Shown here: piece by piece, positions 40,357 through 49,672 of the stretch
Numbering within the stretch: the first letter of the stretch is position 1
How the letters are laid out: each line of letters starts with the position of its first letter
NCBI GenBank assembly: GCA_022775105.1
Contig: JALFIX010000018.1
Location: forward strand, 1-64,000
Origin: Prevotella sp.
GTDB lineage: Bacteria; Bacteroidota; Bacteroidia; Bacteroidales; Bacteroidaceae
Direction of reading: 5' to 3'
DNA length: 64,000 nt
The notes under the pieces: generated by a model
Database searches by the model: none
Told to the model about the DNA's origin: nothing
The model's input: the letters and a program-made list of their open reading frames with translations, nothing else
Program-made: the position numbers and the translations under genes

Positions 40357-41246
40357 AATAGTGAAGGTAAACTAAGTTTTGAGGTTTCTTTAGCATAACA
40401 TTTGACAAGACTCGAAGTTGTCATTGACAAACCTACACTTAACGGTCTATTCACGTTTTCAAATACTGTATCAGCATACAATACCATTATCAATTTTGCC
40501 TTAGTATCTTTTGTCAATTCAACATTACCTTGCATAAGCAAAGCATATACAGCCTCATCCACAAATGGACGATACGGCTCCATTATGTCATCAGCGAGCG
40601 GAAAGGCATTACTCCTATTATGATGGTATATTCCAATAGCTGGGAATAAGCCAGAAGAAACGATAGCACGAGAGACTGCAGCACGTAATATTGTATATCC
40701 ATAATTCAAAAGGGCATTAACACCTGGGAGTGCTCTGTCACGAATAAAATCCAATCCAAACAACCGTTGAAAATATAATCTTGCAGCTATACCTTCCCGA
40801 TTATCAACATCTCCACTCTTAACATTTGAATAATATGGACGCAGGCAAGATCCATCCTGCCCTACCCTTTCCAGGAGTTGAGCTTGATTACGTATCTTTG
40901 ACTCTACAATCTGTTTCCATAATTGCTTCTTCAACACCTCTCCGCAAGCCATCTGATAACGAAGTGTTTCGCCCTGCAAGTTGTTGCCCTCAAAGCCCAA
41001 CAGCATGGATGATGGCATTCCCTTTGAATTACAAAAAACGACTTGCACTTCATTCTCTGTCAATGCATTCAACAACGGCAATGTAATAGAGACTTGCTGA
41101 TGTTCAACCACAACCACCCCAATATCTTCAATTGGGACGGTTGTGGTATGTTCCGGATCATCCTTGTAGGCAAGTACAAGTTGCTGATTACGGAGTGATA
41201 AATACACAGGGTTGGAAAACACTAATGTACGCTTCAGCATAGTCAA
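40353..41246 (-). CDS. cas1: type II CRISPR-associated endonuclease Cas1
   Basis: LKRTLVFSNPVYLSLRNQQLVL, GVNALLNYGYTILRAAVSRAIVSSGLFPAIGIYHHNRSNAFPLADDIMEPYRP. Confidence 0.97.
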   Translation of the reverse strand: MTMLKRTLVFSNPVYLSLRNQQLVLAYKDDPEHTTTVPIEDIGVVVVEHQQVSITLPLLNALTENEVQVVFCNSKGMPSSMLLGFEGNNLQGETLRYQMACGEVLKKQLWKQIVESKIRNQAQLLERVGQDGSCLRPYYSNVKSGDVDNREGIAARLYFQRLFGLDFIRDRALPGVNALLNYGYTILRAAVSRAIVSSGLFPAIGIYHHNRSNAFPLADDIMEPYRPFVDEAVYALLMQGNVELTKDTKAKLIMVLYADTVFENVNRPLSVGLSMTTSSLVKCYAKETSKLSLPSLL

Positions 41247-44200
41247 TTATTATTAAGTTGTATTTCTCCTAATGCATTGATCTCAAAGTCGTAGCCTTCT
41301 ACGAGGGCATTAAACTGTGTATGAAGCATTACTATTGAACCACGATATGATTCTCCATTTTTGAATGCCCCATTTTTGGATTTCACATCCTTTGCCATTC
41401 TTGCTTCCTGATGGTGACGCATAACTATAGAACCATATCCAGTTCCTACAGGATTTATACTCAATCCTGTAATGACATAAAGCCTCTTTGAAACATCTGA
41501 CTTATTCGATAGAGCGATTTCATCAGGAGCCGTCTCATACAGAATCACATGCTGCCCTATCCTCAGTTTCCACCTTAACGGGAATCCTTTAGGACTTTTT
41601 TCAGGAACAAGTGAATTATACCCCCCCTTATCAGTACTACGACGATAAAACTCAGCAGCCTCAATAGTTTTGACAAGTTCATAATCCCTACGCACCTTGC
41701 CTTTTACAATATCCTCGTAAATAGCCAACATATAGTTTCCATCATTTTTCACGTGATATTGCCGCTTGTATTCCTTAGTTGACAAATCACGCTGATGACG
41801 GATATTAATAGGTTTCTTGACATCATTAGCGAAACACCTCACTTTTTTGATAACTATCCCTTTCTCCTCATTCATGTAAATTGTTCCTGAAACAGCTTCT
41901 TTAAATCCTTTCTCTGCAATGGCAGCCTTTACTTTCTCTTTAACTGTTTCATCTACAATATTTTCTACTTCTGACATCTTTTCAAAGGATGACAAATCCC
42001 TTCTCACCACATATCGGATTTCCCCGTCTTTTTCTATCGCACCGTAATATGTATCACTATGCAATGAGCCACGAGCGGTGTCTCCTTGCTGATATATTAT
42101 ACCCTTCGGGGTCTTCACTTTCTTGCGTGACTGTTTTGGCATATTATCAGGAGTATCATGCACTACCAAAAGTTCTTTGCTCAAAGCCTTTATATCCTCA
42201 GTGAATGTTGGCCATGGCTTCTTGAACTGTGGCTTGTTGGCTCTGCCGCGCTCATATTCCTCATATTGCTGATAATAGCGGGCGGTCTCATTATATTCAC
42301 CAGGAGATATGCAGGCTATAACAATAGCATCTATACAATGATGGATATGATTGTCGCGTGACTTCTTTTCATATTCATCCTGTATTCCCCACATCTTGCG
42401 GTATTCAGCAGTGGTAGCACCTTTTACTACACGCACATTGCTCTTTGTACGGTCATCCTTTCGATGGAAAAGAGACTTCAGATACAATCCTGCATATTTA
42501 CCTACAAGACCAATACCTGCACCCTGACGACGACTGAATCCCTCAGGAACTTCCGTCATCTGAAAACGCCTGTACTTTCCTTCCCAATAATCTAACTCCA
42601 AACGAATACGATGTCTCTTCTGAATCAAGCTGTCTTTGATATCCTTTGCCATAGCAGAATGTGTGCGCACCTTATCCGCATTCTTGCGGAGTTCCTCTAT
42701 TTTATCTTTCCATAAATCCAAACGCGCCATTATCTCATCATGATTTGACAACTCTGACGGCAGTTTGGCTTTCTTTACATCACGATTAAATCTACTTGAA
42801 CACAACGTCATATTCTCCAACGTAGAGTCACCTCCTACGCTACGTGGGACAGTATGTTCGATGTCATATCGCGGATTTGGACCGATAAAATCAGCCAATC
42901 CAATTTGCTCACCTGTATATAGGCAAATGTGTCCCTGTTCTTCCCATAGTTGGAACTTCAATATATCGACATCTGTAGGAACTATCTCTTTACCTGTCTC
43001 TTCCTTGTAAAGCTTGACTATGTCAGAAGCATATCCAGCACGCGCCTTTTCTCTTTCTTTATTCCATCTGGCAATGGCCTGACGCTTATTTGAATCATTC
43101 AGTTCGCGGGCATATTCAATATGCACTTCTGTATTCTGGTCGATCACTCCTTCTCTAAGAAGCATATTGATTACTTTGCGTAGCTGATGAAGTGAGCGCA
43201 TAGCCATAGGATTGCGCACTGCATTTGTACGTGGACTTCCAAGTTGATATACCCCATCCTTATTTTTCACTGCATCGGGGTAAGTTTCAATCATCGATGG
43301 ATGATATAACTTATCGGCTGCTCCTGAATATAAGTCAAAGTTATTCCTTAGATAATCCTTAATACAAAAGTCCAGTGTTCCCTGCATTGACTCATCCTTA
43401 GGATTGAAATTGGATATAAGTTCTGTCAGCTCCCTTACGATAGTTTCAGAATATAGGCTCCAGACATCCTTACCCACTATATCAGGAATCTTTGCCATCA
43501 TCACTGCATGAGAATATATCATTCCTGATTCAAGCCAAGGCAATATTTTTCTGATAGCACAAAGACTGAGTGAGGCAAAACTATGACTAAGACGAATTTT
43601 TGAGAACTTCTCTGCTGTCTCCTCGTCAAGCTGAAGTTTCTCCATTCCCCAAGCCTTTACCTTAGCCTTGTCAGCAAAACTATAGAGCACATTCCATACA
43701 TCATCAGTCATTTGCTCTATTGTCTTGCCTGTGGAAAGAACGTATTGTTCCGCTATGCTTTCTGCATAGTTCTCACCAAATATGTCAATAAGACAGGCCG
43801 TTGTAGGACAACCGGTCACACCTTGGGACATACGATAGTTGAACTTATATGGCAAGTCGCCCTTATCCTTTATGTATTGATAGTTCTTCTTCCCTGCTAT
43901 GGTTTTAGCAATATCCTCGAAGTCAAACTGAGGCTTGCTTTTTCTAAAGAACTGTCCACATATCTTTTTTCTTTCCTCCTCATTAAGAGGTCTAAAATCA
44001 ATATCATGTGGACCTTTCACCTTTATATTATTAATGAATGCCAACATACGAAAACGCTCGTATGCAGGATGAGAATCTGCACACCTCGGACGGCTTGGCT
44101 CCATAGTACAACGCCCCACTCCTTGACGCTGGCTTTTCAGTGGTCTCTGGAAATACAATGCACGTTCAAGATCATGAATCTGTTCTGCATCAAGCCCTTG

Positions 44201-44893
44201 AACATTGCATATCTCATAAAATTCCCTCTTATAGTGTTCCTCACGGTCTGTATATCGATTGCGAATACGCACAGTAACTCCGTTTTCATTATACAACTTA
44301 TAAAAATAGTCACCAAGAAATTCACAACCAGCCTTTTGCATTTCATCTGATAGTTTGGAAATTGATTCCTTCACCTTTCCAGATTCCTTATCATCACTTT
44401 GGTCGATTCTATTACTCAAGAAACCTCTGCGCTGGGCAAGATGGTACATTGCCCGACCAAGAACATATCGTTCACTTTCCTCACTAAGGTCGAGTTTCTC
44501 ATGAAGACATACATGCCTGTAATAATATGGATTGCGACCGAACTTTTCATCTGTCCTCTGCCAAAAAAGAAATGCATCATCAAGGGGATATTGTTTCTTA
44601 ACATGCCACAGATGTAACGCCTCGTCGGACAAAGAAGGACACAACCCATATTTAATCAAAACCTTCAAAACTTCAATTTTTCTTAGTCGTCGTCTGAAAT
44701 AGTGCTTTCTCAAAGACTTATGCCCTGTGCGCTCAGAAGCCTTAGATGATTCTATTCCTTTTTCTATCTTTACTCCCTCCTGAAAAATGAGACTTCCTTT
44801 CCTTACAAGGGAATATTCCCCTGTCTCGTTCTTATCAACAACTGCCCAACCAAGGCTGTTGGTACCAGTGTCTATACCTAATATTCGCTTCAT
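41243..44893 (-). CDS. cas9: type II-C Cas9, 1216 aa
   Basis: RuvC-I ILGIDTGTNSLGWAVVD; Arg-rich bridge helix; HNH YDIEHTVPRSVGGDSTLENMTLCSSRFNRDVK; RuvC-III HHCIDAIVIAC; cas1-cas2 downstream with 4-bp overlaps. Confidence 0.98.
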   Translation of the reverse strand: MKRILGIDTGTNSLGWAVVDKNETGEYSLVRKGSLIFQEGVKIEKGIESSKASERTGHKSLRKHYFRRRLRKIEVLKVLIKYGLCPSLSDEALHLWHVKKQYPLDDAFLFWQRTDEKFGRNPYYYRHVCLHEKLDLSEESERYVLGRAMYHLAQRRGFLSNRIDQSDDKESGKVKESISKLSDEMQKAGCEFLGDYFYKLYNENGVTVRIRNRYTDREEHYKREFYEICNVQGLDAEQIHDLERALYFQRPLKSQRQGVGRCTMEPSRPRCADSHPAYERFRMLAFINNIKVKGPHDIDFRPLNEEERKKICGQFFRKSKPQFDFEDIAKTIAGKKNYQYIKDKGDLPYKFNYRMSQGVTGCPTTACLIDIFGENYAESIAEQYVLSTGKTIEQMTDDVWNVLYSFADKAKVKAWGMEKLQLDEETAEKFSKIRLSHSFASLSLCAIRKILPWLESGMIYSHAVMMAKIPDIVGKDVWSLYSETIVRELTELISNFNPKDESMQGTLDFCIKDYLRNNFDLYSGAADKLYHPSMIETYPDAVKNKDGVYQLGSPRTNAVRNPMAMRSLHQLRKVINMLLREGVIDQNTEVHIEYARELNDSNKRQAIARWNKEREKARAGYASDIVKLYKEETGKEIVPTDVDILKFQLWEEQGHICLYTGEQIGLADFIGPNPRYDIEHTVPRSVGGDSTLENMTLCSSRFNRDVKKAKLPSELSNHDEIMARLDLWKDKIEELRKNADKVRTHSAMAKDIKDSLIQKRHRIRLELDYWEGKYRRFQMTEVPEGFSRRQGAGIGLVGKYAGLYLKSLFHRKDDRTKSNVRVVKGATTAEYRKMWGIQDEYEKKSRDNHIHHCIDAIVIACISPGEYNETARYYQQYEEYERGRANKPQFKKPWPTFTEDIKALSKELLVVHDTPDNMPKQSRKKVKTPKGIIYQQGDTARGSLHSDTYYGAIEKDGEIRYVVRRDLSSFEKMSEVENIVDETVKEKVKAAIAEKGFKEAVSGTIYMNEEKGIVIKKVRCFANDVKKPINIRHQRDLSTKEYKRQYHVKNDGNYMLAIYEDIVKGKVRRDYELVKTIEAAEFYRRSTDKGGYNSLVPEKSPKGFPLRWKLRIGQHVILYETAPDEIALSNKSDVSKRLYVITGLSINPVGTGYGSIVMRHHQEARMAKDVKSKNGAFKNGESYRGSIVMLHTQFNALVEGYDFEINALGEIQLNNN

Positions 44894-44921
44894 AAAATGC
44901 TATTTTTAAGTTTTCACGGTG

Positions 44922-44951
44922 TAAAAGTAATCATAATTTGTTAAATATCAA
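44922..44951 (-). promoter_or_regulatory. Putative cas9 promoter (TTG-N19-TACTTTTA)
   Basis: Minus strand TTG (44951-44949), 19-nt spacer, TACTTTTA (44929-44922). Confidence 0.5.
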
Positions 44952-44969
44952 AATAATTTGGGGAAAAAC

Positions 44970-45000
44970 TTGCAAAATACAATATTTTTTAGTAATTTTG
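44970..45000 (+). promoter_or_regulatory. Putative tracrRNA promoter (TTG-N20-TAATTTTG)
   Basis: TTG 44970-44972, 20-nt spacer, TAATTTTG 44993-45000. Confidence 0.75.
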
Positions 45001-45006
45001 CACCCA

Positions 45007-45086
45007 TAAGATTTTCTACATCTTATCACAATAAGGCTATATGCCGAAGGACTTTGATCCTACAAGCCCTCTTCGGAGGGCTTTTT
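45007..45086 (+). ncRNA. tracrRNA (divergent from cas9)
   Basis: Anti-repeat ATTTTCTACATCTTATCACAAT pairs with crRNA GUUGUGGU..GAUGUAGAAA around a UU/UU internal loop; nexus-like GGCTATATGCC; UUCG-tetraloop terminator AAGCCCTC-TTCG-GAGGGCTTTTT; canonical promoter upstream. Confidence 0.88.
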
Positions 45087-45325
45087 CCTTGGGATTAGCG
45101 GCTACTCGACCATTAGCCGCCGGCAAGACCTCCATGCTCCCCAGTGAATAAGCGTTAATGTTAATCTCGGAATACAATAAAGTCGGTTGAATCTTGCGAT
45201 TGACCGCCTCACGGAATTTACCGAACTCGATGCCGAATAACTCTAGCCCTATAGCAAGTTGCCTGGCTCATAAAAAAAATCCCATTTCCCATTGTCATCT
45301 CAAAAAAAATCCGTATCTTTGCCCC

Positions 45326-45730
45326 ATGATTACAGAAAACCTCATAAAGAAGAAGTTCATACACGACAACCTCCAGCGAGGACTAAGGCAAATTTACGCC
45401 CAACAGGAGAAGGTCATCACAGGCGAACTCGACACAAGGTCGGGTCGCCTGCGCGGGTGGGCTTCGCGCGCTCAATACGACATGCGCATATCATCTGCCG
45501 GAGACTACACCGTCAACGTCCGCTTCTATCCCTACCTCCGTTTCCTCTACATGATGTACCGCGGCCGCCGCGACCGTGTCTCCAAGTACAAACGCTCCCG
45601 TCTCGCACTCTACAACCGCGTCATCTGGGGCATCCTCTACAAGCGAACCTTCCCCGCCATCCGCTTCGGATTCACCGACGAGGTAAGGCAGAATATCAGA
45701 AAAAATCTCGAAAGAACGTTTAATAGATAA
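45326..45730 (+). CDS. hypothetical, phage tail/neck-like protein (prophage remnant)
   Basis: Start revised to MITENLIKKKF; EKVITGELDTRSGRLRGW...YLRFLYM...LYNRVIWGILYKRTFPAIRFGFTDEVRQNI; TTG-N19-TATCTTTG promoter immediately upstream. Confidence 0.5.
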   Translation: MITENLIKKKFIHDNLQRGLRQIYAQQEKVITGELDTRSGRLRGWASRAQYDMRISSAGDYTVNVRFYPYLRFLYMMYRGRRDRVSKYKRSRLALYNRVIWGILYKRTFPAIRFGFTDEVRQNIRKNLERTFNR

Positions 45731-45734
45731 AACT

Positions 45735-45911
45735 ATGGGAACATTATATGAAATAATATTAACATTGTCTCTAATAGTGTCTCTGATATTAATGGGACCA
45801 CTCACAGAGGGATATAAATTAGAGCATAAGGTTGACTATCTCATTTTATGTTCTATATTTACTCCTATCATAGGATTACCAATATTCTATGCCACCCACA
45901 AGAAAAAGTAG
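45735..45911 (+). CDS. 58-aa two-TM small membrane protein
   Basis: MGTLYEIILTLSLIVSLILMGPLTEGYKLEHKVDYLILCSIFTPIIGLPIFYATHKKK, 4 bp after preceding stop; below the ORF-track length cutoff. Confidence 0.55.
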   Translation: MGTLYEIILTLSLIVSLILMGPLTEGYKLEHKVDYLILCSIFTPIIGLPIFYATHKKK

Positions 45912-45978
45912 TCCTTTGCTACCCGTAAAATAATGGTTATCTTTGCGCCAAGTAAAGATAACCATTATTTTTTATTAT

Positions 45979-47064
45979 ATGGCAAAGAACGGAATATCAG
46001 AAGACAAAATCAAATACGTCATTGACGTGGAGACGAAAGAGGCTCAGCAGCACATCTATCAGATGAACGAAAAACTGAATGAGCTTACGAAAAGTCATAG
46101 AAATCTCGACAAGGCTATGATAGAGCTGGAGGCTCAGGGCAGAAAGGGCAATGCCAACTATAATGAGTTGAAATCCCAAAAGGCAAAATTGGCTAAGGAA
46201 ATCAAAGGTCTTAAACAGGAAATCAAGGATGAGACTGCGCAGCTCAACACGCAGGCTCTAAGTATGTCGCAGTTAAGAAAACGAGCCAAAGAGCTTCAGC
46301 GCGAACTCAACGAAGTTGTCCCTGCCATGCACCCCGAGCGATATGAGGAACTTGCCGGCAGACTGAACGAAGTCAATGCACGCATGGCGGAACTGAAAGA
46401 AAAAACCGAAGAATTTAAAAAAGTAGCGTCAGATGAAAATCCTGAAGATTTATTTTTAAGCTCTTTGCGCATAAAATTTTTAGATTGGATAGGAGATAAA
46501 GTAGCTTCATTGATTTCTAAGGTAAGGGAACTCGCCTCTGAATCTCTCGACCTGGCAATATCTGCAGATGGTGTCATAAAAGCGTTCAATGACCTGAATA
46601 ATCCAACTATCCTCGATGATCTTCGCGCGGCAACAAAAGGCACTGTCAATGATTTCGAGCTTATGAAGGCCACCGTGCAAGCCAAGGATTTCCGCATCCC
46701 TCTTGAAGATCTTGGTAAATACCTTCAGTTCGCCCAGCTGAAGGCTCAACAAACTGGCCAGTCGGTGGATTATATGACTAACTCCATTATCACAGGTCTC
46801 GGACGCCAATCGACGCAGATACTCGACAACCTCGGCATATCCGCTGCCGAAATCGACGAGAAGGTGGCTGAGACAGGTGACTTCATGAAGGCGGTCGCCT
46901 CTATAGTCGAAAACCAACTTGCAGCTGCCGGAGAAACCTATATATCCGCTGCTGACCGCGCACTGCAAAAAACCACTCAACTCCAAAACGCGCAACTTGA
47001 AATGGGATACGCAAATCTTAAAAAGCCCCAGACCATTAAGGCCTGGGGCTCATACGTAAAATAA
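45979..47064 (+). pseudogene. truncated phage tail tape-measure-like protein (N-terminal part)
   Basis: Coiled-coil N-terminus then QAKDFRIPLEDLGKYLQFAQLKAQQTGQSVDYMTNSIITGLGRQSTQILDNLGIS typical of tape measure proteins; ends inside a terminator hairpin. Confidence 0.7.
47021..47051 (-). terminator. Rho-independent terminator for the DUF5053-like gene, overlapping the tape-measure ORF end
   Basis: Minus strand AGCCCCAGGCC-TTAAT-GGTCTGGGGCTTTTT. Confidence 0.75.
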
Positions 47065-47071
47065 AACAGTA

Positions 47072-47467
47072 TTAATCAATACTGAGTGAGGCGATTTTTT
47101 CGCCTATTTCCTTTAGAGCGGAATTGAACACTTTCTTTTGCTCTCCGTTTAGAGTGTATGTCCTACCACGCACATTCGTCCCGTTTATTCTCTGATATAG
47201 CCATGACGAGCTTTTACCAAAGTAATTCTTTGCTATATATGAGATAGGCAGCAACTTATAGTCTTCCTCACGAATTTGCTTTTTGATGTCGGCAATGTCA
47301 TCGCCAATCTCATTGAGCCATACTCGCATCAACTCTTCCACCTCCTGCATTTCCTCAGGTGTCGCTATCTCCCTCATTCTTTTAGCCATTTGGTCAATAG
47401 TTCCACTGTCAGCAGTTCCTGCCGCTGATTTACATTTCTCAAATAATTGTTTAACTTCAGGTCTCAT
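47072..47467 (-). CDS. DUF5053-like protein
   Basis: EIGDDIADIKKQI...ISYIAKNYFGKSSSWLYQRINGTNVRGRTYTLNGEQKKVFNSALKEIGEKI. Confidence 0.65.
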   Translation of the reverse strand: MRPEVKQLFEKCKSAAGTADSGTIDQMAKRMREIATPEEMQEVEELMRVWLNEIGDDIADIKKQIREEDYKLLPISYIAKNYFGKSSSWLYQRINGTNVRGRTYTLNGEQKKVFNSALKEIGEKIASLSID

Positions 47468-47513
47468 ATTTTATTTTTTTTGTGCCCTACCGAAAGGGAG
47501 GGCTGATTAATAA

Positions 47514-47669
47514 TCATCTTTCTTTCATTAACTTGTTCAAATCATCGAGGAATATGTCTGTCATTTTCTCCACATCCTCTGTCTTGAAGTTCCATTGCTC
47601 GGCAAATCTTAGTTAGTCACTGAGAATCTACTTTTTCCTTTCAATTCTTTCTTCTAATTCTTTGCTCAT
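47514..47669 (-). pseudogene. small ORF with two in-frame stop codons
   Basis: Single frame: MSKELEERIERKK*ILSD*LRFAEQWNFKTEDVEKMTDIFLDDLNKLMKER*. Confidence 0.55.
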
Positions 47670-47782
47670 TTTGTTTTGATTATAAAGATTAATACTATGT
47701 TTTATTTCACGTAGCAAAGATATATAATATTTTTGTTATGTATAACAATTTAGCCAGTTATTTCCCTAAACTTTGTTAATAA

Positions 47783-47995
47783 CAAAAATGGGCGGGTGAG
47801 AACTGCTACTGGACAGAAATAGTCAGACGGATGTCAACACAGAAGGCCGTCACGACGGAAGCCACGAACGCTCTTGGAGAGAAGGTGCATATGAGGATGT
47901 GCAGTGAACCGACAGAGGCAGCCAACAATATTTACGAACTATTGAAGTACAAGAAAATGCCATTCAGAAAAATAAAAATCCAAAAAAGTTTGTAG
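47783..47995 (+). pseudogene. C-terminal transposase fragment (possibly IS1634-like)
   Basis: QKWAGENCYWTEIVRRMSTQKAVTTEATNALGEKVHMRMCSEPTEAANNIYELLKYKKMPFRKIKIQKSL*, open frame beginning directly after a stop. Confidence 0.45.
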
Positions 47996-48092
47996 TACAC
48001 AGCGGCGTAAATGAAAAATCACAAGACGCTGAGCAGCAAAGGGAATAGCTTATAAGGCATCAAACTTGGGTAAAAAAAACTACTTTACAAAC

Positions 48093-48126
48093 AAGAGGTT
48101 GAAAATCTTGCGATAATCAACCTCTT
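48093..48126 (-). terminator. Hairpin downstream of tRNA-Pro
   Basis: AAGAGGTTGA ... TCAACCTCTT. Confidence 0.6.
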
Positions 48127-48134
48127 ATTGTAAG

Positions 48135-48208
48135 TCGGGGTGACTGGACTCGAACCAGCGACCTCGCGCCCCCCAGACGTGTGCGCTAACCAACTGCGCT
48201 ACACCCCG
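48135..48208 (-). tRNA. tRNA-Pro (anticodon GGG)
   Basis: Reverse complement CGGGGTGTAGCGCAGTTGGTTAGCGCACACGTCTGGGGGGCGCGAGGTCGCTGGTTCGAGTCCAGTCACCCCGA; anticodon loop CTGGGGG. Confidence 0.88.
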
Positions 48209-48329
48209 CCTTTTGCGTATGATTTCTCATTTGCGGGTGCAAAGGTAGGCATAATATTCGAGACTACCAAATAAATTGGCGACTTTTTTTGAAATTATGC
48301 TTTATTTTTGTTAAACTGGGCGGTTTTTG

Positions 48330-49655
48330 CTATATTTCCTGCAACATTTCACCTAATGTGGGGTGGATATGCACCATATCGTGCAACTCCTGAAGCGTGG
48401 TGTTCTTGCACATCAGGGCACTCACCTCCTGCACTATGTCGGCACTGTGGGCACCGAAGGCATGGCAACTCAGGATGGTGCCGTCGGTGGCAGAGACACA
48501 GAGCTTGATGTAACCCTCTGCCTCGTTCATCGCCAAGGCACGGCCATTGGTGCGATACATCTTCTTGCGCACCTCTATCTCCACACCCTCTGCCTTCAAC
48601 TGGTCCTCGGTCTTGCCCACACAGGCAGCCTCGGGATTGGTGAAGATGGCGGCAGGCATGATGTCAAGACGGATGTTGTCGGTTATGCCAAGGATGTGAT
48701 TGACGACATGAAAGCCTTGCATAGTAGCGGCATGGGCGAGCATCATGCGGGCATTGACATCACCAATGGCATATATGCCGGGCACGTTGGTCTGCATGTT
48801 GTCATCCACTGCAATGCCACGGGCGTCATAGGCTATAGAGGTGTTCTCAAGTCCGTAACCCTCGACAACGGGACGACGACCCACTGCCATCAGCACCTTG
48901 TCGGCCTCGACACTCTGCTCCTTGCCCTTGCGCTCAAAGGTGACACATCCATCGGCAATCTTCTTCACTGCCGACTGCATATAGAACTCCACACCCTGCT
49001 TCTCCAACTGCTTGCGCAAACGCTTGGCAATGTCGGCATCGAGGGCGGGAATGCACTCCTTGAGGAATTCCACCACAGTTACCTCGGCACCTAACTGGCG
49101 GAAGATACTGGCAAACTCCATGCCAATCACTCCGGCTCCCACGATGCAAAGACGACGGGGGAAGGAGGTGAGTGAAAGAAGCGTGTCGGACGTAAGGAGC
49201 ATATCCTCGTCGAGAGCTTCGGGACGCAATGACTTGTGAGTGGAACCAGTGGCGATGATGATGTTGTCGGCGGTATAACGCTCACCGGCAGCCTCAACGG
49301 TATGGTCGTCAACAAACGACGCCTTGGCATTTACGAGAGTGATGCCGGGAGCAGAGAGCACGGCGGCGATGGCCTGGCGCAACTGCTCCACTATGCCGTC
49401 CTTGCGGGCTACGATGTCGGCAAGCGAGAACTCAGGCTCCACGGCTTTCAGTCCGAGGGCAGCTGCATTGCGCATCTCGCCCGCAGCCTCAGCCGAACGG
49501 GCGAAGGTCTTGGTGGGGATACATCCCACGTTGAGACATGTTCCGCCGAGATAGGACTCCTCGAAGATAGTCACCGTCTTGCCCTTTGAGGCTGCGTATG
49601 CAGCGGTACGGTATCCACCCGGACCGCTGCCTATGATGATAATGTCTGATTTCAT
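48330..49655 (-). CDS. lpdA: dihydrolipoyl dehydrogenase
   Basis: GSGPGGYRTAAYAASKGK, GGTCLNVGCIPTK redox motif, HIHPTLGEM C-terminus. Confidence 0.95.
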   Translation of the reverse strand: MKSDIIIIGSGPGGYRTAAYAASKGKTVTIFEESYLGGTCLNVGCIPTKTFARSAEAAGEMRNAAALGLKAVEPEFSLADIVARKDGIVEQLRQAIAAVLSAPGITLVNAKASFVDDHTVEAAGERYTADNIIIATGSTHKSLRPEALDEDMLLTSDTLLSLTSFPRRLCIVGAGVIGMEFASIFRQLGAEVTVVEFLKECIPALDADIAKRLRKQLEKQGVEFYMQSAVKKIADGCVTFERKGKEQSVEADKVLMAVGRRPVVEGYGLENTSIAYDARGIAVDDNMQTNVPGIYAIGDVNARMMLAHAATMQGFHVVNHILGITDNIRLDIMPAAIFTNPEAACVGKTEDQLKAEGVEIEVRKKMYRTNGRALAMNEAEGYIKLCVSATDGTILSCHAFGAHSADIVQEVSALMCKNTTLQELHDMVHIHPTLGEMLQEI

Positions 49656-49672
49656 ATTTTATTATTTATATT

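Noticed and set aside
43712-44350. 212-aa plus-strand ORF inside cas9
   Set aside because: Checked as a possible anti-CRISPR-like or nested gene; antisense, Leu/Ile/Cys-rich, no start signal, best explained as chance.
48363-49094. 243-aa plus-strand ORF
   Set aside because: Antisense to lpdA; mirror-frame composition.
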